Shown here piece after piece: positions 1 to 6,888 of a stretch of DNA of 13,569 bases. The position numbers were made by a program, and so were the translations under genes. The stretch comes from Irpex lacteus. Lineage: Eukaryota > Basidiomycota > Agaricomycetes > Polyporales > Irpicaceae. Under the pieces are notes generated by a model that saw only the letters and a list, made by a program, of their open reading frames with translations, was not told the origin of the DNA and made no database searches. Position 1 is the stretch's first letter; each line of letters starts with the position of its first letter. The stretch lies in the NCBI GenBank assembly GCA_001986395.2, contig MQVO02000238.1, forward strand, positions 1 through 13,569, read 5' to 3'.

Positions 1-214
1 AATATAAAAAAAATTTAATATATAAAAATGGAAAATATATTAAAAAAAGGGAGGGTGTGATTTTTAATTAAATCAGCTACAGTACATCAATCTTTAAAAT
101 TAAAAAATTTTTACCCAAGGGACACTCTTATTTTACCAAAGAAAATAGTGATAAAAAGAAGAGTGACTTTATTATTTTCTTCAATTAACTATATTTTTAT
201 TCTTTAACATTACT

Positions 215-260
215 CCCCAAAAAACTAGTTAGAATTATTTCTAATTCCTAGTTTTTTGGG
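215..260 (+). repeat. Palindromic hairpin element, copy 1
   Basis: 46 bp. The left arm CCCCAAAAAACTAG pairs with the right arm CTAGTTTTTTGGG. Inside, TTAGAA and TTCTAA can form a second stacked stem around a short AT loop. This is the cleanest full-length copy and serves as the type for the family. It stands in spacer, with a T before the C run, as at most other copies. Confidence 0.9.
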
Positions 261-317
261 TCATTATTATTTATTATAATAGTTAAAATAACTTTATTAT
301 CTTTATTTTTCTTTATA

Positions 318-475
318 TTCTCTTTAATCTTTAGCTTTACTCAAAAGGGGCTAGTCGTAGTTCAAATGATCTAGTTTTAGTTAGTTAAATAAAGAAGATA
401 GTAAAGTTACCTCTTCGATCTTTAGTTTCACTCATTAGACTGATTGCTAAAGTTCAAATTATTAATAGTTTGGGA
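318..475. repeat. Imperfect tandem repeat of about 65 bp
   Basis: Two related blocks lie about 90 bp apart. Block 1 (about 318-385) has ATCTTTAGCTTTACTCA followed about 20 bp later by AGTTCAAAT. Block 2 (about 409-475) has ATCTTTAGTTTCACTCA followed by AGTTCAAAT at the same spacing. AGTTCAAAT looks like a tRNA T-loop, but the flanking bases do not pair, so I do not call tRNAs. Block 2 is open in one frame for about 25 codons, with no recognisable product. Confidence 0.5.
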
Positions 476-668
476 ATATAAACAAAAATTAAATATATAA
501 AATGGAAGACTAACCGTCCACCTATTTTTTTATTATCTAATTTATTTTGTTCCCTCCCTCCCTAATTCTTTTATTTAAATATAATATAAAATTTTACTAT
601 AATTCCTTACAAAAATAATGTAGACTTAGTTGCTCACTTAATCTTATTTACTTTATTTACTTAACCTT

Positions 669-708
669 CCCCAAAAAACTAATTATTTCTAATTCCTAGT
701 TTTTTGGG
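669..708 (+). repeat. Palindromic hairpin element, copy 2 (internally deleted)
   Basis: The outer arms CCCCAAAAAACTA and CCTAGTTTTTTGGG are kept, but the GTTAG of the inner stem is missing, leaving about 40 bp. The flanks again show T before the C run and ATTA after the G run. Confidence 0.85.
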
Positions 709-841
709 ATTAGCTAATTCAACTAAACTATTTTTTAATAAACTAACTAATGGTACTATAATTAAGAAATGTGCAAAGTATAGAACTGTATTTATTTGTT
801 AAAATTCTATAAATGAAAACTCTATAAATAAAATTTTTACG

Positions 842-1057
842 TTGCTCCACCTCCTAGATAAAGGACAAATTGGAGGTACTGTTTACGGACGTTATGTTTC
901 TTTAGTTTATACTTTATTCATGGAAAAACAAAATAATATTGTAACAGCCAATAAGAGATTATATCCTTTTACAGAAGTGAATCCGTTTATGAGTTGGAGT
1001 GAGAAATTGTCAATGGTTTTATACGGTGATTCACCTGAAGCTAAGATCTTAAGGTAA
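842..1057 (+). CDS. Unknown ORF fragment, 71 codons
   Basis: An open frame starting at TTG with no ATG near its 5' end, so it is probably the tail or middle of a larger protein. The product contains KGQIGGTVYGRYVSLVYT and later NPFMSWSEKLSMVLYGDS. It has no transmembrane pattern and no motif I recognise. The TTA/AGA-type codon use matches the plasmid-like ORFs farther right. The frame stops inside a 20-bp sequence (TCTTAAGGTAAAATATAATT) that recurs at 1659-1678, so its 3' end is probably a recombination junction and not a natural stop. A linear-plasmid protein (polymerase or terminal-protein region) is possible, but nothing in it proves that. Confidence 0.4.
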   Translation: MLHLLDKGQIGGTVYGRYVSLVYTLFMEKQNNIVTANKRLYPFTEVNPFMSWSEKLSMVLYGDSPEAKILR

Positions 1058-1066
1058 AATATAATT
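1047..1066 (+). repeat. 20-bp direct repeat, copy A
   Basis: TCTTAAGGTAAAATATAATT is identical at 1047-1066 and 1659-1678. Copy A supplies the stop codon of the ORF fragment at 842. Copy B sits between a hairpin element and the cox1/LAGLIDADG fragment. Both look like junction sequence from a past recombination. Confidence 0.8.
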
Positions 1067-1587
1067 TACCATTTATATATACCTATAGTTAATTCTCTAA
1101 TAATAATTTAATATAAAGATTAATAAATGCTAGTTAAAGTTTAATAGAGTTATATTTGGAATAGTAATAAATGAGTTATTAAATAAATTAGTATATCAGT
1201 GCAAAGTAAATAAAAAGTGAAAGAGAGAGTATAATTCTTTAGTCTTGCACAGAAAAAGAAAAAGAGTAAAGTAAAAAAAAAATCCTAGCAATAAGCTTAT
1301 ATAAAAATAACTATCTGTTTTTTAGTTGGAAATGGATTAGAGTTGTCATAAAGTTATAGGGCATATGTAACTAAGTAGTGCAGTGGTAAGAGGAAAGTGT
1401 GTATAGATTAAATATAATAAAAAATTAAAGTAGTGATATAAATTAAAATTATTTATTTTAACAGATTAAAATTTTACTATATTTATTTTCTTTAGTAAAG
1501 ATTATTTACAAGGATAGGAGGATAAATCAAGAGAGTCAGTAATTAATTATCTAAGTTATACAGTTTACTTCTATGAACCTATACCCT
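1058..1587. other. AT-rich spacer, no gene recognised
   Basis: I see no supportable gene. Near 1375 a stretch (AGTGCAGTGGTAAGAGGAAAGT) resembles both a tRNA D-arm and the first conserved block of RNase P RNA. The remaining parts of either RNA are not present in the right order, so it is not annotated. The rest is AT-rich, with purine runs around 1215-1280. Confidence 0.5.
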
Positions 1588-1647
1588 CCCCAAAAAACAT
1601 CCCCAAAAACTAGGTATTATAAATAATTCTAACTAGTTTTTTTGGGG
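1588..1647 (-). repeat. Palindromic hairpin element, copy 3, with extra partial arm
   Basis: A full copy in reverse orientation lies at 1601-1647 (CCCCAAAAACTAGG ... AACTAGTTTTTTTGGGG). A second partial left arm, CCCCAAAAAACAT, directly precedes it at 1588-1600, as if one element had inserted into or recombined with another. The right edge is followed by ATTATT. Confidence 0.85.
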
Positions 1648-1658
1648 ATTATTTCTAC

Positions 1659-1678
1659 TCTTAAGGTAAAATATAATT
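1659..1678 (+). repeat. 20-bp direct repeat, copy B
   Basis: Identical to 1047-1066. It lies at the 3' edge (on the minus strand) of the cox1/LAGLIDADG fragment, close to where the endonuclease similarity ends. Confidence 0.8.
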
Positions 1679-1698
1679 AGAGCTGCAACCCTAGAATA

Positions 1699-2111
<413 letters not shown>

Positions 2112-2131
2112 TTATAGTTGTGAAGGTCTAT

Positions 2132-2416
2132 GCTAATTATATTACCCTAACTATCTCTACAGTAGTATTAATTCTATCACTACAGATATGGTATTCCTTC
2201 TATATTTCTTTAAGTTAATATAAAGCAGTAGAGGATTATGTTACCTTATTGTCATCTACATATGGAGCCATTAATCTATACATAGTTATACTTACTACCT
2301 TTATAACGCCTATCTATGTACTAGCTAGTTGGAATAATGTATATCATAATGTACCTGCATTTATAATTGCTATATTTGTAGTGCTAGATATTCTTCTTTT
2401 TGATATTTTATTTTAA
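2132..2416 (+). pseudogene. nad4 fragment A (N-terminal region), broken
   Basis: The plus strand, read in one frame, resembles the N-terminal third of NADH dehydrogenase subunit 4 of complex I. The segment LTTFITPIYVLASWNN matches the conserved region usually seen as LLTT.I.PIALLSNW, and VVLDILLFDIL matches the following helix. An in-frame TAA interrupts it after FYISLS, and the usual methionine/leucine-rich stretch between the two conserved blocks is missing. It ends at TAA 2414-2416, just before a C/T-rich run. Leucine codons mix TTA and CTA. It is on the same strand as fragment B at 3385 and precedes it in protein order, so both may come from one copy. Confidence 0.7.
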
Positions 2417-2448
2417 GTACCTCCCCTATTCTTTTTATTAATAATTAC

Positions 2449-2729
2449 CTTCATTTGTTCGATCCACCGCATGTAGCTGTGAAGCTTCAGTCCTGTCAGA
2501 GGGTGAAGCCCGGAGAATAGAAGAAAGTAACCACTGTTGTCAGATCCCGTAGTGAAGTCATAACCAAAGTATTATAACCATCTGATGTGTGAATCTTTAC
2601 ACGAGTGTTAAATAGTAGCCGCAGTGCTTCAAACAGTACTAGATGTGGACGTTGCTTCAGACTAAAACAGAAATCACCGTTGGACTTAATATGGAAGGAT
2701 CCTTCAGCAATAGTAAATCCTACTACCAT
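2449..2729 (-). pseudogene. LAGLIDADG homing endonuclease fragment
   Basis: The minus-strand frame encodes the second LAGLIDADG-type repeat of an intron endonuclease: VVGFTIAEGSFHIKSNG, then LKQRPHLVLFEALRLLF, and a C-terminal LTGLKLHSYMRWIEQMK. The last part lies one frame over. A single extra G in the GGG near 2513 would make the whole piece continuous. The N-terminal half with the first motif is absent. Its first codon is created at the join with half of a hairpin element (2730-2754). Base composition is clearly more GC-rich than the surroundings. It is probably a relic of a group I intron from a mitochondrial gene. No intron core was recognised around it. Confidence 0.8.
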
Positions 2730-2754
2730 CCAAAAAAACTAGTTAGAATTATTT
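2730..2754 (+). repeat. Palindromic hairpin element, half copy 4
   Basis: Only the left arm and start of the inner stem (CCAAAAAAACTAGTTAGAATTATTT) are present. It directly abuts the 5' end of the LAGLIDADG fragment. The right half is lost, and the sequence passes into the dispersed leader repeat at 2764. Confidence 0.8.
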
Positions 2755-2763
2755 TAGGGTACA

Positions 2764-2797
2764 GACTGTGTAATTTATTTAATTTTATTTTAAGTAG
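2764..2797 (+). repeat. Dispersed leader repeat, first half
   Basis: GACTGTGTAATTTATTTAAT followed by TTTATTTTAAGTAGA is identical to 3595-3628. Here it is followed by unrelated sequence instead of the ATTAAAAAAG half. Confidence 0.8.
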
Positions 2798-2931
2798 AGG
2801 GTCTATTTAACAATATAATTCTAACTAATACCCTTTGTGGAATATGGATAGACTAAGTAAATAGCTATCTTATTATTTATTCTAATTCTCTTTAACCTAA
2901 AGGATAATAAATACTCTATTTATTTAACTGA

Positions 2932-3018
2932 GTGTCCTCCCTCCAATTAACTTGGGTTCCAAAGAGTTAAGATTAGTACTAGAGGGATTCCCCCTTGTGT
3001 CCTCCCTCCAATTAACTT
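2932..3018 (+). repeat. 22-bp direct repeat pair
   Basis: Identical copies at 2932-2953 and 2997-3018, separated by 43 bp. Each begins with GTGTCCTCCC. Related CCTCCC runs occur near 550 and 8350. Confidence 0.85.
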
Positions 3019-3044
3019 ACAAATAATAACTAAAGAATCAGAGT

Positions 3045-3092
3045 CCCAAAAACACTAGGAATTAGAATTCATTCTAATTAGTTTTTTGGGGG
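3045..3092 (-). repeat. Palindromic hairpin element, copy 5
   Basis: Full-length, reverse orientation (CCCAAAAACACTAGGAATTAG ... TCTAATTAGTTTTTTGGGGG), with one base difference in the left arm. The right flank is ATTG. Confidence 0.85.
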
Positions 3093-3384
3093 ATTGTTAG
3101 AATAAGAATAAATTTAATTAAACAATTAAAATAAATTAATGTTTGTTCTCTCAAAGATGAGTAAAGTTAAAGAATTTAAAGGGAGCTAGCGATTAATAAT
3201 AAATAATCTTAGAATAATATTTTTATAATTATTTAACTCTTTTCCCTACTCTATTTATTTAACTCTTCAAAAGAATAATAGTTTATTGTAATCACTCTCC
3301 ACTCCACTTTAGTGGCTAGTGGCTTAATAAATTATTTAATTATTTTGGTAGGGGTTATTAAAATTTAATTAAATTTTAATTAGG

Positions 3385-3552
3385 GCACCTATAATAACAT
3401 TAAGACAAACTGATCTGATAGTTATAGTAGCTTAGAGTTCTTTATCTCATATGGCTGTATGTATATTAAGTATATTCTCTTATAGTATCACAGGTTTAAC
3501 TGGTAGTTTAGTATTATCAGTAGCTCATGGTTTTGTATCATCAGGTCTACTT
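3385..3552 (+). pseudogene. nad4 fragment B (middle region), broken
   Basis: The plus-strand frame encodes the conserved middle of complex I subunit NAD4: TLRQTDLIVIVA, a stop, then SSLSHMAVCILSIFSY and SLVLSVAHGFVSSGL. This is the proton-channel helix region, normally read as DLK.IVAYSS.SHM followed by AHG.VS..LF. The stop TAG at 3433-3435 stands where the family has tyrosine, so it needs only one base change. Similarity ends at about 3552, and the frame then runs into the dispersed leader repeat. The same region is encoded again, with a quite different sequence, on the minus strand at 7120-7364. Confidence 0.8.
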
Positions 3553-3594
3553 ATTAAAGTAGGAGAAAGGGGAATAAGATTAAAAAGAAAGAAA

Positions 3595-3658
3595 GACTGT
3601 GTAATTTATTTAATTTTATTTTAAGTAGATTAAAAAAGTATTGATTGTCTTTATTTGC
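3595..3658 (+). repeat. Dispersed leader repeat, longest copy
   Basis: 64 bp. The first half matches 2764-2797, positions 3610-3646 match 2061-2097, and the 30-bp end 3629-3658 (ATTAAAAAAGTATTGATTGT then CTTTATTTGC) matches 4313-4342. It sits directly upstream of, and partly inside, the unknown ORF at 3655. The same 30-bp end lies at the start of the open stretch after 4317, so the two share an N-terminal SIDCLYL if translated. Confidence 0.85.
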
Positions 3659-3933
3659 ATCAACAAAATCTCAGTCTCAGTAAAGTATTTCTAGTGCATG
3701 TGTTAGAAGTGTTGTTGGTAGTACTCAGCAGTGAACTGGTATGTATAGAAAAGTATAATAAAGATTTAGAAAGTGGAGTAATAAGTAATGAATGTAAATT
3801 TTTAGAGTACCGTAGTGAAAACAATCTATATCTCTCTAATGAGGAATTAATATTATTGGGTTTAGAATTAGTTATTCTTCTATCAAATAACAGTAATTTA
3901 ATAGAAGTTAAGGTAATAAAAAGGATAAATTAA
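3655..3933 (+). CDS. Unknown ORF, 92 codons
   Basis: An open frame beginning at TTG inside the end of the leader repeat. The same frame is in fact open from 3633. The product begins with a leucine/valine-rich hydrophobic stretch (KVFLVHVLEVLLVVLSSEL) that could be one membrane helix or a buried core. It continues with a charged, leucine-rich part containing EYRSENNLYLSNEELILLGL. Family not recognised. Codon use is AT-rich, with TTA and AGA. It ends at a TAA followed by AAAAAAGTA, and then by half of a hairpin element. The absence of an ATG and the repeat at its start suggest a piece of a larger plasmid or intron ORF. Confidence 0.4.
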   Translation: MHQQNLSLSKVFLVHVLEVLLVVLSSELVCIEKYNKDLESGVISNECKFLEYRSENNLYLSNEELILLGLELVILLSNNSNLIEVKVIKRIN

Positions 3934-3951
3934 AAAAGTACTTCCAACAAA

Positions 3952-3969
3952 GAGCCTAGTTTTTTTGGA
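3952..3969 (+). repeat. Palindromic hairpin element, right half
   Basis: GAGCCTAGTTTTTTTGG matches the right arm of the compound elements at 11126 and 12027, including the GAG before CCTAG. No left arm is present nearby. Confidence 0.75.
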
Positions 3970-3972
3970 TAG

Positions 3973-4512
3973 ATTTATAAACCATTCTATACTTTTATCT
4001 GTTATCTAGAAATTATACAAAGAGTTATTGAAAATGAAAAACAAGATTTTACTGTTATACATAGACATAATAATATATCTGATGCATACGTAGAAAGAAT
4101 TATAAATACATTCCAACATCTTACATGAAAATGGGCGTTGTGTTCTAGTATTATATAATATATCTATAAACTCGAAGAATATAAAAATATAGCTAAAATA
4201 ATACATAATACTATTCTTGATAGAGAATACCCTGCCGATTATATAGATAAAAGTACAAATATATTATATTCGGATTGATGCAAATGGTACTCGTCTTGAC
4301 ACTCCCCCCTAAATTAAAAAAGTATTGATTGTCTTTATTTGCTTTTATCGGAGATTCCTCATTCTAGTAAACTTTATTACTATACAAATATATCGTATTA
4401 TTCCCTTCATATCTTAAGGTTCCAATCCCCTTTAGCTTTACAAGTATTTGATGAGACTATATTTAAGATTAGAAGACTGATTATCCTCCAACCACGACCT
4501 CTTAGATTCTAA
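3973..4512 (+). pseudogene. Unknown ORF readable only with TGA as Trp, three stops
   Basis: Read in code 4, one frame is open from 3973 to a TAA at 4156, from there to a TAA at 4315, and on to a TAA at 4510. Three TGA codons (4126, 4276, 4297) fall at Trp-rich positions such as QHLTWKWALCSS. The first part contains QRVIENEKQDFTVIHRHNN and DAYVERIINTF. The second contains YKLEEYKNIAKIIHNTILD. The third, after the 30-bp leader repeat, contains LQVFDETIFKIRRLIILQPR. Family not recognised. The first two parts could be one protein broken by a single stop. The third part may be joined by chance through the repeat. Confidence 0.4.
4313..4342 (+). repeat. Dispersed leader repeat, second half
   Basis: 30 bp identical to 3629-3658. 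It overlaps the stop at 4315-4317 and starts the next open stretch. A short related AAAAAAGTATT stands at 7701. Confidence 0.8.
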
Positions 4513-4543
4513 GTGGATTGTCTTAATACTCAGATAATCTTCT
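4470..4543. other. Imperfect inverted repeat before nad5 exon
   Basis: AGAAGACTGATTATC near 4471 can pair with GATAATCTTCT near 4533-4543, with four unpaired bases. It ends right where nad5 similarity begins. It could be the 3' domain of an intron that once split nad5, but no group I or group II core was recognised. Confidence 0.3.
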
Positions 4544-4544
4544 A

Positions 4545-5462
4545 GGAGGTCTGGTTAACTTCCTACCATTTACCTACACAGCTATCCTTATCGGATCTCT
4601 ATCTCTAATGGCTCTACCATTTATGACAGGGTTCTACAGTAAGGATCTAATCCTTGAAGTAGCTCTAGGACAATACGAAGTATCTGGTACAATGGCATAC
4701 TGGCTGGGAACAATTTCAGCTGTATTCACAGCCTTCTATTCATTCCGACTAGTATCACTAACATTCTTTACAACACCTAATGCCCCTAAGGGTTACTATC
4801 TACATGCTCACGAAGCACCTATGATCATTGTAATTCCTCTGGTAATTCTATCAATCATGTCAATTGTATTTGGTTACATTGCAAAGGACATGTATGTGGG
4901 AGTAGGTACAGATTTCCTATCAACTGCTCTATACCAACACCCTAACCACATTACACTGATTGAAGCTGAATTCGGACTACCTCTACTAATGAAGCTACTA
5001 CCTGCTATTGGTAGCCTATTCGGTGCTGGTCTAGCACTATATCTATACCATGTGGTACCTGCATTCACAATTGGTCTAACAAACGGACCTATTGGATATG
5101 CTGTATACTCATTCCTTAACGCAAAGTGGTACTGGGACGCACTATTCAACGGTTTCATTATCAGTGCTTCACTACGAGTTGGACTTGTTATCTCTAAGGT
5201 TCTTGACCGAGGAGTTATCGAACTAGCTGGACCATACGGTCTAAGTACAGTTCTAACAGGAACAGGTCGATCTGTAGCTGCTTACGACACAGGTGTTATT
5301 ACATCATACGCTCTATACATCATGCTAGGGCTTGTATCACTAATCGGATCATTTAAGAACAGTACTCGAACACTTATTGAAACAGGACAATGTACTACTG
5401 CTAATAAGAAGGGTGCTCTAACAGTACAAGTATGGATTAGTCAACGAACTACTGCAATTTAA
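4545..5462 (+). CDS. nad5: NADH dehydrogenase subunit 5, C-terminal half
   Basis: Complex I subunit 5 is a proton-pumping protein of the inner mitochondrial membrane. The frame starts in conserved sequence at GGLVNFLPFTYTAILIGSL, passes PFMTGFYSKDLILE (a family hallmark), WLGTISAVFTAFYSFRL and the HEAP motif, and keeps about 300 codons with several transmembrane helices. Fungal NAD5 is usually over 600 residues, so the N-terminal half is missing; TAA at 4524-4526 closes the frame upstream. The last 35 residues or so after SLIGSF do not look like a typical NAD5 end. The first ATG at 4608 is internal and not the true start. No internal stop or frameshift is present. Codon use is CTA for Leu and CGA for Arg, much more GC-rich than nad3. 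It could be an active exon of a trans-spliced gene or a recent partial copy. Confidence 0.9.
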   Translation, partial: GGLVNFLPFTYTAILIGSLSLMALPFMTGFYSKDLILEVALGQYEVSGTMAYWLGTISAVFTAFYSFRLVSLTFFTTPNAPKGYYLHAHEAPMIIVIPLVILSIMSIVFGYIAKDMYVGVGTDFLSTALYQHPNHITLIEAEFGLPLLMKLLPAIGSLFGAGLALYLYHVVPAFTIGLTNGPIGYAVYSFLNAKWYWDALFNGFIISASLRVGLVISKVLDRGVIELAGPYGLSTVLTGTGRSVAAYDTGVITSYALYIMLGLVSLIGSFKNSTRTLIETGQCTTANKKGALTVQVWISQRTTAI

Positions 5463-5505
5463 TCATCAATACTCCCCATCAATTAAGTTTAAGTTTTAAT
5501 TAAAA

Positions 5506-5727
5506 GTGGGTAAAATGGAGACGGAAGAGGTAGATAAAATCAAGGGTCAGATGGCTCATTGCAGAGAAACCGGGTTGCATTTTAATATTTATAGTGGGAA
5601 ATATCCTATTCATTTACAACTTACCCCTCATAATGCCGAAAATACTCATGACAGTGTCATGAATGGGCCTAATTATAGAGATTATGGGGTTATGCCTAAT
5701 TTAATAAATGAAAATGGGGTCCTATAG
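5506..5727 (+). CDS. Unknown ORF, 73 codons, running into nad4L
   Basis: The frame opens at GTG 5506, with ATG at 5515 as an alternative start. The product is charged at the start (METEEVDKIKGQMAHCRE) and contains YPIHLQLTPHNAENTHDS and GPNYRDYGVMPNLINENG. No membrane segment and no family recognised. It is preceded by an AT-rich palindromic AAGTTTTAATTAAAAG. Its last two or three codons overlap the end of the antisense nad4L piece, so the natural 3' end is lost at a junction near 5718. Base composition differs from both nad5 and the AT-rich spacer. A plasmid or intron ORF relic is possible. Confidence 0.4.
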   Translation: MGKMETEEVDKIKGQMAHCRETGLHFNIYSGKYPIHLQLTPHNAENTHDSVMNGPNYRDYGVMPNLINENGVL

Positions 5728-5860
5728 CACTTTCAGCTCCTGCAGTAGCAATAATAATAATAATTGAATAAATTTGTCCAATTGTATCGTTATCATTATA
5801 AGCCATAACTAGAACTAGAATGGTTACAGAAAGAAGCATCAGTTCAATAATCACAATGAG
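5720..5860 (-). pseudogene. nad4L: nad4L fragment
   Basis: Minus-strand frame of 47 codons from complex I subunit 4L, a small three-helix membrane protein. IELMLLSVTILVLV matches the second helix and GQIYSIIIIIATAGAESAIG the third. The glutamate in GAESAIG and the one in IELMLLS are the conserved family glutamates. The first helix (about 25 residues) and the C-terminal tail after SAIG are absent, so it is truncated at both ends. There is no internal stop. In many fungi nad4L lies directly before nad5 on the same strand. Here it lies after nad5 and on the opposite strand, which supports rearrangement. Confidence 0.85.
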
Positions 5861-5888
5861 TTAAATTAAAAAATAATTAGATATATAA

Positions 5889-6137
5889 TTAAAATATAAA
5901 ATAAAATAAGAGAATTATTTTATGGGAGCCTCTGTTACCTCCATTATTTACACCACTGTTACCTCCAATATTTCCACCACTGTTCCCGCTATTACCATTA
6001 TTATTACTAGCATTATCATTTCTTCTCCCACGTATACTTTGTTCAACTGCAGCTCCAGCACCTACAACACCAGCTCCTTTAACAATTCCATTGATAATTT
6101 TTTCACCTATTTTCTTTCCTGGATAAAAAAAGTAAAA
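5889..6137 (-). CDS. Gly/Asn-rich ORF with amphipathic start, 5' incomplete
   Basis: The minus strand is open from 6137 to TAA 5889-5891 (82 codons). No ATG lies near the start, which abuts a palindromic AATTAAAATTTAATTAAATT insert, so the 5' end is probably lost. The product begins PGKKIGEKIINGIVKGAG, then VVGAGAAVEQSIRGRR, then a low-complexity stretch of Asn, Gly and Ser (NASNNNGNSGNSGG) with GGN repeats, and ends in a hydrophobic LFYF tail. The plus strand of the same stretch is also open, but gives only Thr/Ser/Ile-rich nonsense. The glycine-rich helix could interact with a membrane. Function unknown. The phased GGN repeats make real coding more likely on this strand. Confidence 0.45.
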   Translation of the reverse strand, partial: FYFFYPGKKIGEKIINGIVKGAGVVGAGAAVEQSIRGRRNDNASNNNGNSGNSGGNIGGNSGVNNGGNRGSHKIILLFYFIF

Positions 6138-6156
6138 CTAACTAGCTTGTGTGGGT

Positions 6157-6183
6157 AATTAAAATTTAATTAAATTTTAATAA
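6157..6183. repeat. AT palindrome (core of compound hairpin element)
   Basis: TAATTAAAATTTAATTAAAT followed by TTTAATAA is self-complementary. It is also found near 3359-3382 and inside the elements at 11051-11126 and 11940-12027. It lies at the 5' edge of the Gly/Asn-rich ORF and before the rps3-like tail. Confidence 0.7.
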
Positions 6184-6227
6184 CTATCTTATTTTATTAT
6201 TTTTGTCATCTTCCATCTCACATTTGT

Positions 6228-6311
6228 GGTATTCGTATTCAACTATCAGGAAGACTTGCCACAGAACGAGTTATCCCTCGTGTTACGAAAAATGTGAATG
6301 TGTTTGGATAA
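6228..6311 (+). pseudogene. rps3: Possible rps3 C-terminal fragment
   Basis: The plus-strand frame GIRIQLSGRLATERVIPRV then TKNVNVFG and TAA resembles the C-terminal domain of fungal mitochondrial ribosomal protein S3, where a G.RI..SGRL motif contacts small-subunit rRNA. Only about 27 codons match. Fungal Rps3 is normally several hundred residues. Codons are of the CTA/CGA type, like nad5 and cox1 here. Upstream the frame is open for another ten codons or so without similarity. The piece is short, so the assignment rests mainly on the GRLATERVIPR motif. Confidence 0.55.
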
Positions 6312-6374
6312 TAAAAGTAAAGTAAAGAATATATGTCACCCTCTTCCGAGAGAAATAAAAGTTTTTCTTTTTAT

Positions 6375-6398
6375 AATTCTAACTAGTTTTTTTTGGGG
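6375..6398 (-). repeat. Palindromic hairpin element, half copy 7
   Basis: AATTCTAACTAGTTTTTTTTGGGG is the right half of the element. Its G-run edge joins the nad2 fragment in mid-codon, right after codons for the conserved TTVTQ. The lost half is replaced by TTTTTCTTTTTATAATTCT, which also occurs at 8265-8283. Confidence 0.85.
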
Positions 6399-6663
6399 AT
6401 TGTGTAACAGTAGTTGCATGAATTAGACCTGAGTATAGTCCAACTCCTACAACAAATGATTTTAGAGACACTGTACTAAAACAATTGTATGATAGTGCTG
6501 CTGCAAATAGCAGTGCGATAACTACGTTTCGTGTAAATAGAGTAGCTGAGATTGTAGCCTTTTGTACTAGAGCGTTTTGTGGTTCAGTAGAAATTGCTGT
6601 AGAAGATAGCGGAATCGCTAGTACAAGAGCAAAAAAGTAATTGTATGCTTGATTGAGTATGTA
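6399..6663 (-). pseudogene. nad2: nad2 N-terminal fragment
   Basis: The minus strand from about 6600 to 6399 resembles the N-terminal part of complex I subunit NAD2. The hallmark is VGVGLYSGLIHATTVTQ, the conserved G.GLF.GL.H.T..T region. It is preceded by hydrophobic helices such as VVIALLFAAALSYN. The frame is open back to 6663, but no start was recognised. It is cut precisely at the half hairpin element at 6398, where the family continues with Ser-Phe. Codons are strongly CTA/ACA/CGA, unlike the nad2 tail at 8956-9113, so the two are unlikely to be halves of the same gene copy unless codon use varies within it. Confidence 0.75.
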
Positions 6664-6888
6664 CTATCGTCTAAGGATTGTGCCAGAAGCAAAATATAAT
6701 ATATACAAGTTACGCTGATCGAACGAGTATTAACCGCTACTCTATATGATATAAGCTTTACTAGTAAGGCGAAAGTAATTACCATTATACAACACTTGCT
6801 TTCCATTGATAATGGTAGAGCACCGCAGAAGAGTAGAACTTTTATCGCCTTGTCTGAAGCAAGGTAGTTACCTTTAATCTAGCAGTGC
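6664..6888. other. Spacer, tRNA-like scraps
   Basis: No gene recognised. AATGGTAGAGCA at 6811-6822 looks like a tRNA D-arm, and CCTTGTCTGAAGCAAGG at 6848-6864 makes a perfect 5-bp stem with a 7-base loop, but the loop lacks the T before the anticodon and the other arms are missing. These could be remains of a tRNA. Confidence 0.35.

Larger units (their letters stand above)
1..841. other. AT-rich spacer, no gene recognised
   Basis: No reading frame, rRNA or complete tRNA was recognised here on either strand. The stretch holds two copies of the palindromic hairpin family (215-260 and 669-708), an imperfect duplicated block (318-385 and 409-475), and runs of C/T such as the CCCTCCCTCCC near 550 that recur elsewhere in the window. 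Just before the ORF at 842 there are two copies of TCTATAAAT. No promoter was recognised. Confidence 0.6.
2755..3384. other. Spacer with direct repeats, no gene recognised
   Basis: No gene recognised. It contains a leader-repeat copy (2764-2797), a 22-bp direct repeat at 2932-2953 and 2997-3018 (GTGTCCTCCC then TCCAATTAACTT), hairpin copy 5 (3045-3092), and a palindromic AAAATTTAATTAAATTTTAATTAG at 3359-3382 that also forms the core of the compound elements at 11051 and 11940. Confidence 0.6.

Noticed and set aside
1375..1420. RNase P RNA-like GAGGAAAGT and tRNA D-arm-like AGTGGTAAGAG
   Set aside because: The later conserved block of RNase P RNA is not found downstream. The only ACAGAAA lies upstream, and no cloverleaf can be drawn.
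4006..4206. Minus-strand open frame of 66 codons
   Set aside because: Low-complexity Ile/Phe/Tyr product. The plus strand in code 4 gives a more protein-like reading of the same stretch.
4874..5158. Minus-strand open frame of 94 codons
   Set aside because: It lies fully inside the plus-strand nad5 frame, which has clear family motifs. The antisense product has no pattern.
5922..6158. Plus-strand Thr/Ser/Ile-rich open frame
   Set aside because: It is the complement of the Gly/Asn-rich minus-strand ORF. Its repeats are the mirror of GGN codons, and it shows no family motif.
6618..6806. Minus-strand open frame of 62 codons upstream of the nad2 piece
   Set aside because: Not in frame with nad2, no motif, and within spacer carrying tRNA scraps.
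6848..6864. tRNA anticodon arm-like CCTTG/CAAGG hairpin
   Set aside because: The 7-base loop lacks T at the position before the anticodon, and the acceptor and T arms are missing.
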